64,000 bases of DNA from Albula goreensis. Its lineage: Eukaryota; Chordata; Actinopteri; Albuliformes; Albulidae. The position numbers and the translations under genes are program-made. The notes below the pieces were generated by a model, which ran no database searches, was not told the DNA's origin, and was given only the letters and a program-made list of their open reading frames with translations. The DNA lies in contig CM040762.1 in NCBI GenBank assembly GCA_022829145.1, forward strand, positions 26,411,436-26,475,435, given 5' to 3'. This document shows positions 32,640-43,676 of this stretch, piece after piece. Within the stretch, counting starts at the first letter, position 1. Each line of letters begins with the position of its first letter.

Positions 32640-34720
32640 GTTCTGGCACACCATTGAGTGCTGCTGAAAAGCAGAGGCGCTACCATGTTAGGCATGATCC
32701 TGATGAACAGAGGAGACAGCAGTACTTAGAAAAAGAGAAAGAGAAGTGGAGGAAAGATGTAGAAACAGGGAGGAAGGAAAGGCAAAAACGCCGCAGTGTT
32801 AGAGGACAGCGTGCCTAGCAAAAAAAAGTGGAGAGAGGCTCATAAGAGGAGTAATGCCAGGAAAATGGTAGTTAAAGGATTTAAACACCTCTCCAGTCAG
32901 CCCTGATCCTCCAGACAGACCACAATCTCCAGTCAGCTCTCAACCTGGGACTTCAAGGTTAGAACTGAAGTTTAGGTCATTGAGGAATGCAAGTTAGTGT
33001 AAGCAAAGGTCATAAGGATATATTTAAGTAAAGAAAAGTAAAGGAACTGTATCTGTATAGTGAACAGTGAAATAGGCATCACTTTCACTTGATATGTATA
33101 ATATGTAATAAGGGTAACACTTTATAATAACTATCAGTAGTAAGTCATTCATATCTATTAATTACTGGGTAACTATCCTAAAATAAGTTGATTCTGTGAA
33201 ATCAATAATAAAAGTATTTATATGGTTACAGTTAATGGCTGGAGATGTCTGTTTTGCTGCAGGTGAAATGGTTCAGTGACAATATATTTCATGATCTTGG
33301 GAGAAGAAAAGGAGGGCTGCCAAAGTACAATTAAATAGGGAGTTGCTGAAACTATAGGATCAGTTGAGCAAAGTCGAACAGCGAGCAGCAAAATATGGAA
33401 AGCGGCTCCAACGACTGAAAAAAGTCCATCCATGTCCAAGATCCACAGTCAACAAGTTTGTTCGGCACATCTCGGGCACATCCCTAATGAGAACCCTGTT
33501 GTTCCATACAGCAGTAGCTGAGGAAGTATGTACCAAGTATGCACATTCAAAGAGAGAGAGTGACAGACATGTCATTGCAGGAATAGTCACCAGCAAAATC
33601 CTGAAGAAGTACAGGCTGCAGAGATTGGCTGAGGAGGTTTTTGGATTTTCATGGAGGAGGTGGAAAAAACTGGCTAATGAAAATGTCTGCAGGTACCAGA
33701 GGAAGAAACACAAGGGGATTACTGCCACACTGAGATCAACGGTGAGATAATTTTTTTTAAGTGACAATATCACCAGGATCACAACTGGGAAAAGCAAACG
33801 GTGACAAAAGAAAAGAAGAAAATGTAGAAAAGATTACTGGTGGATTCATTGAAGAATCAGCCATCAACAAGTTCGTGGCTGAGCATACCAACCTCTGTCT
33901 ATCGTACTCGTTGTTCTGCACACTTCGCCCCCTACTGGGTTTTGCATCCAACAGTGGCAGATTGCGAAACATGCATGTGCAAACAACATGAAAATCTAGG
34001 CTTTATTGCCAAAAAGCTTCACCACATGCACATCATTAACACAATTTGGAAAGCCTGACACAAGCCATTACATGTGTCACCACAAGCAAGCAATGTATGT
34101 ATGGGGAATTCAGGAATGCAGCAATAATACCTATACACTTACAAGTCACTACAGAGCCATTTATCGCGTCTCCTACCGTCAGTGGGCCACTGTGGACAAA
34201 GAGCACAAAAGTGATCCTGGAGCAGCCTCAAAGATCACTTTGAAAAAAGAATTTGAATGCTCCCAAGAAGAGCTGGTGGAAAAGTTTAACATTTTGCTCC
34301 AGAAGTTCAGGTGACATCTCTATGACATCAGGCAGCAATATGCTTTCTCACGGGCCCTCCCTGCAAATGAATGTGCAGTCCATATTGACTTCTCAGAGAA
34401 CTACGGCTGCAAGCACAGCACTGAAGTACAAGCTGTCCATTTTGGTGCATGAGACCAACAAGCTGTGGAGGATGCAGTGAAATAAATGCCAGCTGATCTT
34501 CCAGCCGTATCATCCACAATGAGGCTCCACCAGGTGGTCATTCTTTCACATGGGAAAATTTTGTCAGCAGTTACACCGGCACACCAAAACAAACAAAAGT
34601 TACCATCACCAAAGAGGAAGTGATCTTGCTTCAGTAGTCGATTGACACAGATGGTAGATTGTATGCAAAGATTGAAAATGACAGACAGACAGTAGATTGC
34701 AGAAAAAGACGTCATTGGGA
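32640..34720 (+). pseudogene. Decayed gene of an uncharacterised transposon-like family
   Basis: Plus-strand pieces follow the order of a protein family I recall as unnamed multi-copy predictions in fish. After an acceptor (TTTCCACAG, 32639) comes a basic N-terminal piece: SAAEKQRRYHVRHDPDEQRR, LEKEKEKWRKDVE, then KKWREAHKRSNARK. At 33364-33750 lies a helical segment, including TLLFHTAVAEEVCTKY. Then NITRITTGK at about 33765. At 33840-34058 is YWVLHPTVADCETCMCKQHE, a Cys/His cluster C-x2-C-x-C-x2-H. After FECSQEELVEKFNILLQKFR (34250-34314) comes HIDFSENYGCKHSTEVQAVH at about 34375-34435. There are several frameshifts and stops, so it is dead. The Cys/His cluster and the D-F-SENY block suggest a DNA-transposon transposase, but the superfamily is not assigned. 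A GTGAGA donor follows the segment at 33744. Confidence 0.6.
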
Positions 34721-34770
34721 TTTTCTACACGTCCACTACGTCCTGTTCTCTGATTGCGATTTCTGAACTC

Positions 34771-35675
34771 TATTATAACCTTATTGTTTGAACTTGAAAG
34801 AGTTTTAACTTTTTATATATGTACATAGTATGGGCACCTGGGGACAAAGCACAAAAATAGACTGTCCAGATTTACAAAAATGGTCAGTGAAATTATTGAG
34901 AAAGAGCAGAAACAACTGGGATGTATATATAAAATGCAGGTGAAACAAAAAGCCTGTCAAATTGTGTCTGATCCATTTTGTGTCTGATCTTTTCATAAAA
35001 TTCATAAAACTGCCCTCAGGAAGACGCTATAGAGCCTGTACAAAATCCCAATAAAATCTTTATTTTTATAATTCTCTATCTTCGTTTGCACTCTACTATC
35101 TTTGTCAATTCAACTACTCAAGCAAGATCACTTCCTCTTTCTTACTTCCTTTCAACTCAGTTCACTCAACTCATTTGGAACACCTGTGCAATGGATCGTG
35201 TTGGCAGTGTTCAAAAGTAATAAAAACTCACTCAATGTACTACCTATCCTGGATGTATTGACTTAAAAAAAAACAAAAACAAAACATCCATCATCTCTAC
35301 CTATCCAAATCTTTGGCAACTACTTCCAGTTTTACTTACTTCCAATTTTCACAAATTAAGCCCTGGAAGTACCTGTGTGTTTTAATGGACACCCGACTGT
35401 TAACACACACCCCACAACTACTCAATATTCTCCAGAGCCACTGCAGCAACCAAGAATATTTACAAAGTCTTTTTACCAAATGCAATATCTTTGCTAAATT
35501 CATAAACAACATTTACACTGGAATCATGTCTGCTATTGTTGTCCACACTGTGCATGTAGTGTTATTCATTATTGAATTATATTGTGATTTACTGTGATGT
35601 GCTTAACCAACCAGTGAAGCCGAAGGCAAATTTCCATATTTGTGTGGAGAATAAAGATTATTATTAGTATGTATT

Positions 35676-35711
<36 letters not shown>

Positions 35712-35720
35712 GGATTATTA
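34771..35720 (+). mobile_element. LINE 3' end, copy 2 of the composite repeat
   Basis: Matches 24190-24690 from TATAACCTTATTGTTTGAAC to the tail GAAGGCAAATTTCCATATTTG, then AATAAAGATTATTATTAG and (TTA)n at 35683-35712. Relative to copy 1 it carries about 390 extra bases at 35047-35438, bounded by AGAGCC on both sides. Either copy 2 gained an insertion or copy 1 lost sequence between the short repeats. Confidence 0.65.
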
Positions 35721-36740
35721 TTGGACCGGACTTGATATGTACGGTCTGACGTTGCCCGAATGGACGTTAGGCTGCGCATGCATGTCTAGTATTTTTTTCC
35801 GTCTTATGTACTGATGGTTGGACGTCGCATAGGCCAGGTGTGGAATTTTCGTCTTGCAACACTGGCATCATGTTGGTGCTCAAAAAGTTCCGGATTTTGG
35901 AGCTGTTCTGGTCTTAATGCTGTTAATTTGGCTCCCCCCTAGTGGTGCAATTCTAGCTGCTCTTGTATTTTTAGAGTAAACCTGTCAATCCATCCTCTAT
36001 TTCTCCAGTTCGGTCAAGCTACACTGTATACTGTTTGTTCACCTTTCTAACGGCCAGGTCTTGGAAATATACGCCTGTAAGTCACAAAATGTTTTTAATT
36101 TGTGTTACAGTTGTCAGGCAGTATAGCTACTGTAAAACATTGTACAGTGATTACGCCAATTAGTAGTTTTTGTGTAATTACTTGCAAGTTAGCATACGCG
36201 CCAGCCGAGAGAGCATTTTTTGTCATCTATTATATTTTTTATATCTTACATTGTATTTCGCTAGCATTTTGCTCAATCGAGCATATTGCAAAGTTAAAGA
36301 GTACATTCTAAGTTTAATTCATAAAATGTCCATGTAAACATTCTATATTAAGTGGTGTATCTTTAACATCATTTCAGCTGTTGTGCTTTCTAAGTGTGTT
36401 AACTTCGTTTTCTCCACGTAGCTAGCTACAATATTTTCTGTGCAAATCCACGTTAGCTACTCTCCTTTGTTTAGCCTGTTTATTGATGTCATGCAAGAGT
36501 AACTAAGCAGACAGTAAATGTAATGTAATTTATTTTATTCTGTTATCATTTCTGCTTTACAAAATAAAAATGCAAGAAAGGAAAGCAAGAAAAGGGAATT
36601 ATCAGTCAAGCACTTGGCTTGCCTAGCCATAACTGGATCATTTTTGTTAGCTATCTGTCAAACTTTGAATAGAAACGTTAAGTGAGGACAGAATAGGAGC
36701 TTTTCGGATTTCGGATTAGGGATGCTCAACCTATATAGCA
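35720..36740 (+). mobile_element. Tigger-like transposon right end, copy 2, split
   Basis: Joined to the LINE tail at the same kind of junction as copy 1 (TATTGGACCGGAC versus TATGGGACCACGGAC). GTGCTCAAAAAGTTCCGG and GATTTTGGAGCTGTTC appear at 35872-35910, but the terminal part CTTTTCGGATTTCGGATTAG and GGATGCTCAACCTATA is found only at 36700-36738. About 780 unrelated bases separate the two. Confidence 0.5.
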
Positions 36741-36885
36741 CTACAATCATGATAAATTAAATCATTTGCAAAAACAAAAAATGGTGATAATACCGCATAT
36801 CACGCTGTTTGGCCACAGGAGAAATTCCTTCACCACGACAGCTTCGTTGTGTGATTCCGGATCTTTTCGAAGTATTGTCGCTTAC

Positions 36886-37030
36886 AGGTGTGCTGCTCCA
36901 TCTTACAATGAACAAGTGTTCAGAGACAGAATACACACATATCCCGTGGATGTACAGGTTTTGTTTTATGCAAAACAAACAACCACCAATACCGCAAGTC
37001 ACGGCATGGCAGCTTTATTTTCAGGAATAG
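36886..37030 (+). pseudogene. PIF/Harbinger transposase scrap, plus strand
   Basis: Reads CAAPSYNEQVFRDRIHTYPV then DVQVLFYAKQTTTN, the block around the second part of the Harbinger DDE domain (family pattern AP..NE..F.NRK..H..NVQ..CDA). The same block occurs on the minus strand at 43479-43589. It is truncated on both sides. Confidence 0.6.
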
Positions 37031-37039
37031 CTCCGTCTA

Positions 37040-37900
37040 CAGACGCCGGTCCTGATATTGCCGAGTCCTCGACATCCTCCGGTCAACATCTTCTGCCTTT
37101 TTCTTATTACATGACATACTTTAATATCTTACCTAGCTAACAGAAACATAAAGCTAACATTACGTGGCTAATATGAACTTCTAGCAACATCCTAAACAGT
37201 TTAACTACAGCATAGAGAGGGAGCGAGGGTGTGCTTGTTAGGTAGCTCAGGAGGGTGGTACCATAGCCTGAAGGACAACCTAAAATGTAGCCTTTCCAAA
37301 AACTGTGAATATTTCACAATACTGAAAAGGGGTAGGGTCGTAGGCATATTAATTAAGCCACATGTTTCATGCTCAATCTCCGGAACCATGAACAGAAATA
37401 GACAGCCTTAGCAGACTGAAGTCACAGAGAGGCTCCCTGTGTTCAGCTACAATGTCCTTTTATCTTCCAAGGGCATCACTCTGATGCGTGGCAGCTGAGG
37501 TACTTCATAGGCGGCAGCCTCCTGTTATTTTCTCTATCAGTGGTTCTCCGAGCGGCCGGCAGGTGGGAGAGGTAGGCCTCCGCACCACAGTATACAAATC
37601 TGAAGTACTTCATTGAGTAGCTGTGTATCTGTCCAGTTTTTTGACATATCACAAGCATTTCTGAAACAAGCGGATTGTTAAGTCAAACTAACACAATAAT
37701 AAATTGTATTAAACGGGCCCAGTTAATCAATGCCAGGGTCATGAATACTTAAAACCAGTCTCGCTGTTATCGGTTGCTAGCTAGCAATTAAGTTTGTTCG
37801 CTGCTAACTCGACTGTGCTAGTGGTAAAAGAGACAGTGGCACACCTCAGTCTCTTGCTTAGGGTTGGTATCTCATGCATTTATCAGTTGTTTTAGTTATT
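37040..37900. other. No gene seen
   Basis: Mixed-composition sequence without exon signals. It precedes the inverted-repeat cluster. Confidence 0.45.
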
Positions 37901-37909
37901 TAGAGGAGA

Positions 37910-40010
37910 CAGATTTGAGTATTGGAACGCAGCCATCGATGTATCCTACTGCGGAAGTCTTTTCACATTTCTGGGTGACATCATTGTGCTCACGACCAGT
38001 CAGGTTAAAAGACCATCCCACAGAATATTTTGATTGGCTTTGGTATCTTCAGAGTCAGTCGAAATTATTACTTCATCAATAGCCGACATCGACTTTGATG
38101 ACGGGCGAATCGGATTAGCTGTTCAAATATTCGATTCATTCCGTATTTCCGGGGTAGGAAAGGAGGGGAGGAAAGGAGGAGACGAGAAAAAGTATTGGAA
38201 CGCAGCCTTGCTGTTCCAATTTTCGATTCATATCCTCCTTTCCTCCACATATTTCCAGGGTAGGAAAGGAGGGGAGGAAAGGTGGAGACTAGAAAAAAAG
38301 TATTGGAACGCAGCCATTGATGTATCCTTTGTTTGGAGGAAAGGAGGAGGCAAGAAAGGACGAAAAGAGGAGACAGATTTGAGTATCGGAATGCAGCCAT
38401 CGATGTATCCTACTGCAGAAGTCTTTTCACATTTCTGGGTGACATCATTGCGCTCACGACCAGTCAGATTAAAAGACCATCCCACTGAATATTTCACCAT
38501 CCAAAATGTCTAAAACATGACAAGGGATTTACCAATACTGAAGGATAAGTGCCAGAACAGTAAACAGTAATTTATAATAATGGGAAATAATAATAATAAT
38601 TTACAATAATGGGAAAAATGTTGTTTTGCGTATTGATTTAATCTTGACAACAGGTTTTTTTGCATGTACTATTCAGGAATAACGCAGCAGCGCTTCCCTT
38701 AGCGTAACTATTGGCAAGCTACATCAGTTGTTACATTTTTGTCTTTGTAGTCACAAGCAGACAGGTAAAGGGATGAAACTGTATCAATGTGGAATTTGAT
38801 ACTGAAAATGACAGACATTCTGGTAATCAATAAACTGACTTTACACACCTAATTTCTGTCCTCACCTTAACTAAGGATGAAGTGCTGACCGAACTCTGCG
38901 AAGTTGCTTGATAGCTCGCCGAGTAGCCTAGCTATTGAAATGTTATAATTGTTAACCTAAATTATAGACAGGGTAAATAATAGCCACAATAAGTAAATAG
39001 TCGTCCCACAAAAATATGATAGGCCTCCAAGTCATTTTCTACAAAACGTTTTATTTACTCACAATAGCAAGCAAGATGATGACCTATTAGCAATAAATCA
39101 CCCGGTCTAATTTTCTATTTTGTTAGCATCCCGGCCAAAAAAGGGCTATTGATAACCTCAATTGTCAACAATAATACGATTTTGATCCAACAGGTACATT
39201 TCATATACATTTCATGTGCATGGAATTGAAATATTATTTATATATAATGTATAGAAATGTATATAATGTATATATGTTATTGTGTACTGTATAAATTAAC
39301 CGTAAAGCACTTAACCATTAGCTACATTGCTAATTTTCTTAACTATAGCATCACCATGCAGGCCCTAGTAAACTAGCTTTAGCTAAGCTAAACTAAGCAT
39401 AAAGCAAACTTCCTTAGCTAGGAGTTTTGTAACAATGGCTGTGTTCCAATACTTTTTCTGGTCTCCTCCTTTCCTCCACTCGTTTCCTACCCCGGAAATA
39501 TGCCGGAAATATGTGGAGGAAAGGAGGGGAGGAAACGAGTGGAGGAAAAGAGGAGATGAATCGAAAATTGGAACAGCTAATCCGATTCATCCGTTATCAA
39601 AGTCGACATCGGCTATTGATGAAGTAATAATTTTGACAGACTCCGGGGATACCAAAGCGATTCACGCTTCTTTAATGTTGCCAGCCCTTTTCATGTATCA
39701 AAATAGAAATGTCAGTTTCTCGCATTCTGCTAAACTGAAAACGCAAAACAACATTTTTCCCATTATTGTATATTACCGGATTACTGTTTACTGTTCTGGC
39801 ACTTATCCTTCAGTATTGGTAAATCCCTTGTAATGTTTTAGAAATTTTCGATGGTGAAATATTCAGTGGGATGGTCTTTTAATCTGACTGGTTGTGAGCA
39901 CAATGATGTCACCCAGAAATGTGAAAAGACTTCTGTGGTAGGATACATCGATGGCTGCGTTCCAATATTCAAATTTGTCTCCTCCTTTCCTCCCCTCCTT
40001 TCCTCCGTGC
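37910..40010. repeat. Nested inverted and direct repeats (foldback-like)
   Basis: A block beginning TTGAGTATTGGAACGCAGCC and containing TTTCACATTTCTGGGTGACATCATTG occurs directly twice (about 37914-38030 and 38385-38510) and once inverted (about 39845-39975). The inverted pair continues inward: CAATACTGAAGGATAAGTGCCAGAACAGTAAACAGTAA (38537-38574) faces its complement at 39780-39815, and AATGGGAAAAATGTTGTTTTGCG (38608) faces CGCAAAACAACATTTTTCCCATT (39741). A second pair, ACTTCATCAATAGCCGACATCG (38070) and CGACATCGGCTATTGATGAAGT (39603), lies outside and inside the first. GGAAAGGAGGGGAGGAAAGG motifs recur between. This is several nested copies of a non-autonomous DNA element with long terminal repeats. 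The open frames inside (for example 38034-38513) come from the repeats. Confidence 0.85.
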
Positions 40011-40404
40011 CCCAGAAACTGATTATGTGATTAGTTGTGTGATTATCCTGTGACAGTTTAACCTCAGTATTTACTGTTAGGTTATCTAAAAGAAGGTAAT
40101 TCTTGGACTTTGCAAAATGTCCACCTGGTTTCAGAAGTAGGTGAGACTTGAAGAACATGGCAGTGACTATGAATGAAACTACTTAATTCAGTGTAAGTCA
40201 TGGAAATGCACATCAACAATTAAACAGATGGTACTTTATTATATTTTAGAGATTGTGTCTACAAAACTGTACAATCACTGGGATTTATAATTATAATTTA
40301 ATAATCTGTTTGTTTAATTATAAACAGATATCTATTTAAACAGATAAATGAGGCCACAGGAACAGCTGGGCAGCAATAAATGTACAAAAAAGCAAAATAA
40401 AAAC

Positions 40405-41740
40405 CATTACATTCCAGGCATTTTGCAGATGCTCTTATCCAGAGTGACTTACCACTCAAAGTGCATTACATCAGGAATGAGAGTGCTAAAAGTCCTAGAG
40501 TGGGATAAAAGTCCCAAGTGCCAAAAGGGAAAGCAACAACAACAGCAACAACCATAAAAACAACAAAATTAGATTGCTACAAGTAGGACTATGGCTAACT
40601 ATAGGAGTTAGGGAGGGACGGGGAGAGATGCATCCTGAAGAGGTGAGTCTTCAGTCTTGCGCTTGAAGGTGAACACTTATCTGACCTCTGTAGGAAGGTC
40701 ATTCCACCAGCGGGAAGCCAGAACAGAAAGCAGCTGTGACCAGGCAATGCAAGTGTGAAGAGGAGGGGACACCAGACATGGTGATGACACAGAGCAGAGC
40801 GAAAGGGCAGGCATGTAGGGTTTGATGATCTTTTGGTGATGGGATAGGCCTGTCCCCTTGACAACTTAGTTGATGAGCACCCACATTTTAAATTTGATAT
40901 GGGCCATGACAGGTAGCCAGGGGAAGTTGGTGAGAAGGGTGGTGATGTGGGAGTTCAGACAAACAGCAGCTTTCTGAATGAGCTGCAAGGATCTGATAGT
41001 AGCTGCTGGAAGACCAGCAAAGAGGGAGTTGCAGTAGTCTAGGTGGGAATTCTTCTGACATTATACAGGAAGTACCTGCACACTACTGCAGTGTTCTTGG
41101 AAAGGATCAGTTCTTTACTGAAGATCACTTTGAGGTGCTTTGCACAGGGTAATGGTGACAGGATGGTGTCATCCAGGGACATAAAGAAGTCTTGCAGGGG
41201 GAGGATGGGGCTAGTAAGATGATGAGGTCTGTCTTGCCTGGGTTGAACTTAAGATGGTGGGTGTCTATCCAACTCTGGGTGCCCCACAGACAAGCAGAGA
41301 TCTGAGAATGCGAAAAAGAGTTGGGTATCATCAGTGTAACAAAGATAAGAAAACCATGGGCAGAGATGACAGGTCCAAGAGAATGGGTATAAACAGAGAA
41401 GTGGGCCAAAGACTGAGCCTTGGGGAACTCCTGCAACAAGTGGACGAGGTGCTGAGTTGTAACTCAATCCAGTCAAGAGCAGTGTCACAGATCCCCATTG
41501 TTACTAAGGAGGACAGGAGGATAGAATGGTCTGCCATGTCGAAGGCTGCTGAAAGGTCCGGGGGACCTGGTCTGAGGCTAGACTGGTGGGGGTCCAGCAG
41601 ACATGGACATGGCCAGCCCACACAGGGCAGAAAAGTAAGAGCACCCATATTAGAACTTGAGTAATGCTGAATACCCCAAAGATGACATGCCCCCCAATTC
41701 TTAGGCAGTGATGTTCTTTGGAGCCTCATTACCTCAGTCT
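40405..41740 (-). mobile_element. L2-type LINE, second copy, minus strand
   Basis: Same layout as the 12.4-kb copy. The tail complement GGCATTTTGCAGATGCTCTTATCC lies at about 40418, RT end pieces at 40595-40990, and HPPSWIDTHHLKFNPGKTDL-like pieces near 41220. GVPQGSVFGPLL (about 41420) and DLSAAFDMADHSILLSSLV (about 41540-41600) carry the reverse-transcriptase core. Frames are broken in several places. Confidence 0.8.
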
Positions 41741-41744
41741 AAAA

Positions 41745-42570
41745 GTTTGCAGTGTAGTAATGAAATCTTTCATTTTGAAAGTTGATTGGAAAAACATGTT
41801 ACTTAACCATTGTCAATTTCTTTGGTGCCATTATCAAGTTTTGATGGCCGTTTCTAACATTAAATGACTTTTATATAAGTTATCAAATATTTAAAGTGTA
41901 TTTTTAAAAACATAGGACCTTGTCTTCTACTAGGTACAACAGACATGCACATCTTTGCCCTGTAAATAGCATAAGTTGAGTTTGTCAGTTTTCAAGTGAG
42001 GTGTGGTCAGGCACTATAGAGGTGTAATGCTATCTTAGTGACAGCGCTGAAGACCAAAAAATTGCTATTTTGAGGGCCAATGTCTTAAAGATAGTGATGC
42101 GTACCTACATATGCAGGTACATAATGTGCATACGCCCTGCTGTGTACATTTATGAATAAAAAAAAGATGAAATCATGTATATATATAGATGACATTATAT
42201 ACTGCGTATACATATACATCTGAGATATATACATGTTAGAGAGTATAAGTATAGGAGTGATGACAAAGAAAACTAATACATTTTTCATCATGGAAATACA
42301 CAGCAACATTAAAAAAAAGATTGTGGTTTGGTAGTGAAAACTTTAAGGTCACAGATCAAATATCTGATGTGATATTTCTAAATCACTTTTGTTTCACATC
42401 ACATTGCAATACAATGTAAGTTACACTTACTCCACTAGGCTGTAACAGACATATATCTGCGTGATGTAGCATGGGCTCTCCTTGGACAGTTAGACCACAA
42501 TTTTACTGCAACCCAAGTACCATTAGAAACTTAAGTCTGCTAAGACAACTGTTAAGGCCGTTAGACAGCT
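41745..42570. other. No gene seen
   Basis: A+T-rich with no exon-like frame or known repeat. Confidence 0.5.
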
Positions 42571-42574
42571 GTCT

Positions 42575-42985
42575 TCTGGGGCATTAGACAGGCTCAGTAA
42601 TGGACTGGACTGTACAGACTGGTCTGCCTTCAAACAAAGGTGTTCCAACATAGATGAGTACACTGATACTGTTATCTTCTACATTCATTTTATGGAAGAC
42701 ACATGCATACCAGTGAAATAAATTACCATCTACAGTAATAATAAGCCTTGGTACAGTAAGGAGGTCAAAATGCTCTGTAAGGCTAAGAACATTGCTGTCA
42801 GGAGTGTGGATATGGGTGCTTACAAAGCAGCTAAGTATGTATATGAGCATGCAGTGAAAAAGGCCAATGCTGCTTACAGCCACAAACTGGAAGCCAAGCT
42901 CTATACTAAGGACAGTAGGGCGGTATGGCACAGCCTTCAGGGGAAATTAGACACTAACCGAAAGGAGAAAATTTTGGAGCGACAA
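42575..42985 (+). mobile_element. Jockey-like LINE ORF2 fragment, plus strand
   Basis: The plus strand reads LDCTDWSAFKQRC, then NNKPWYSKEVKMLCKAKNIA and AYKAAKYVYEHAVKKANAAY, then KDSRAVWHSLQGKL. This is the linker between endonuclease and reverse transcriptase in jockey-like fish LINEs (pattern DWxxF ... NxKPWxx ... VWxGLQ). It has a stop at about 42719 and breaks off after GKLDTN. Confidence 0.7.
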
Positions 42986-43406
42986 TTTTCAAAAGTAATT
43001 TAATAGGTATAGGCTAACAAGACGTAGTAGTTTTGTGATGCCTATACATATGAAAGGTGTATGATGTGAACACATTAAAATATGCTTAGCAATTCTTCAT
43101 AACTTCATAAAACTGTATTACAGAGTAGGAATTAAACAGCAGCCGAGAGGAGAAAGTTTTGAACAGACATCAAATTCAGAATGAACATATTAGGTATTGG
43201 GTTAAAAAAATGAACAGTAGAGGAAGTAAAGAAAAGATGGCATGATGTCAGGCAGCATATCAAAAGCTTTCCTATAACAAAATGCAGGTAGAAGACACAG
43301 CTGGTGGTCCAACAACGGAAAGAATATATAACAACTGGAACAATATTATTTCAACAAGCTAACACATTCTACTTATTCCACCCTTTCACACTTTAAGTTG
43401 ATTGAG

Positions 43407-43640
43407 CTATTCTGGAAAGTAAAGCCACTGTGATGTGAACAGCTGTATTTTGCAAAAAAAAAGGTGCACTTCGCAAAAAACATTTGCGATTATTTGTTTT
43501 GCATCACACACAACCTGTACATTCATGGTATATGCATGTTTTCTATTTCTGAACATGTGTTCATTGTGTGATGGACCCACACAACTGTACACTGAAAAGA
43601 TCAGAACACAAGGACATGTAAAGTTAACAGTAGCTTCACC
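43407..43640 (-). pseudogene. PIF/Harbinger transposase scrap, minus strand
   Basis: CVGPSHNEHMFRNRKHAYTM followed by NVQVVCDAKQIIANV on the minus strand, at about 43589-43479. This is the same Harbinger block as at 36.9 kb and closer to the family consensus (NRK..H..NVQVVCDA). Only this block remains. Confidence 0.65.
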
Positions 43641-43676
43641 ATAGCCGACAGAGAATTTGATATTTGGTTGTGTGGT

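Noticed and set aside
38034-38513. 159-codon plus-strand frame with RKGGEER repeats
   Set aside because: Falls entirely inside the nested inverted repeats. The GGAAAGGAGGGGAGG motifs create the basic/Gly repeats.
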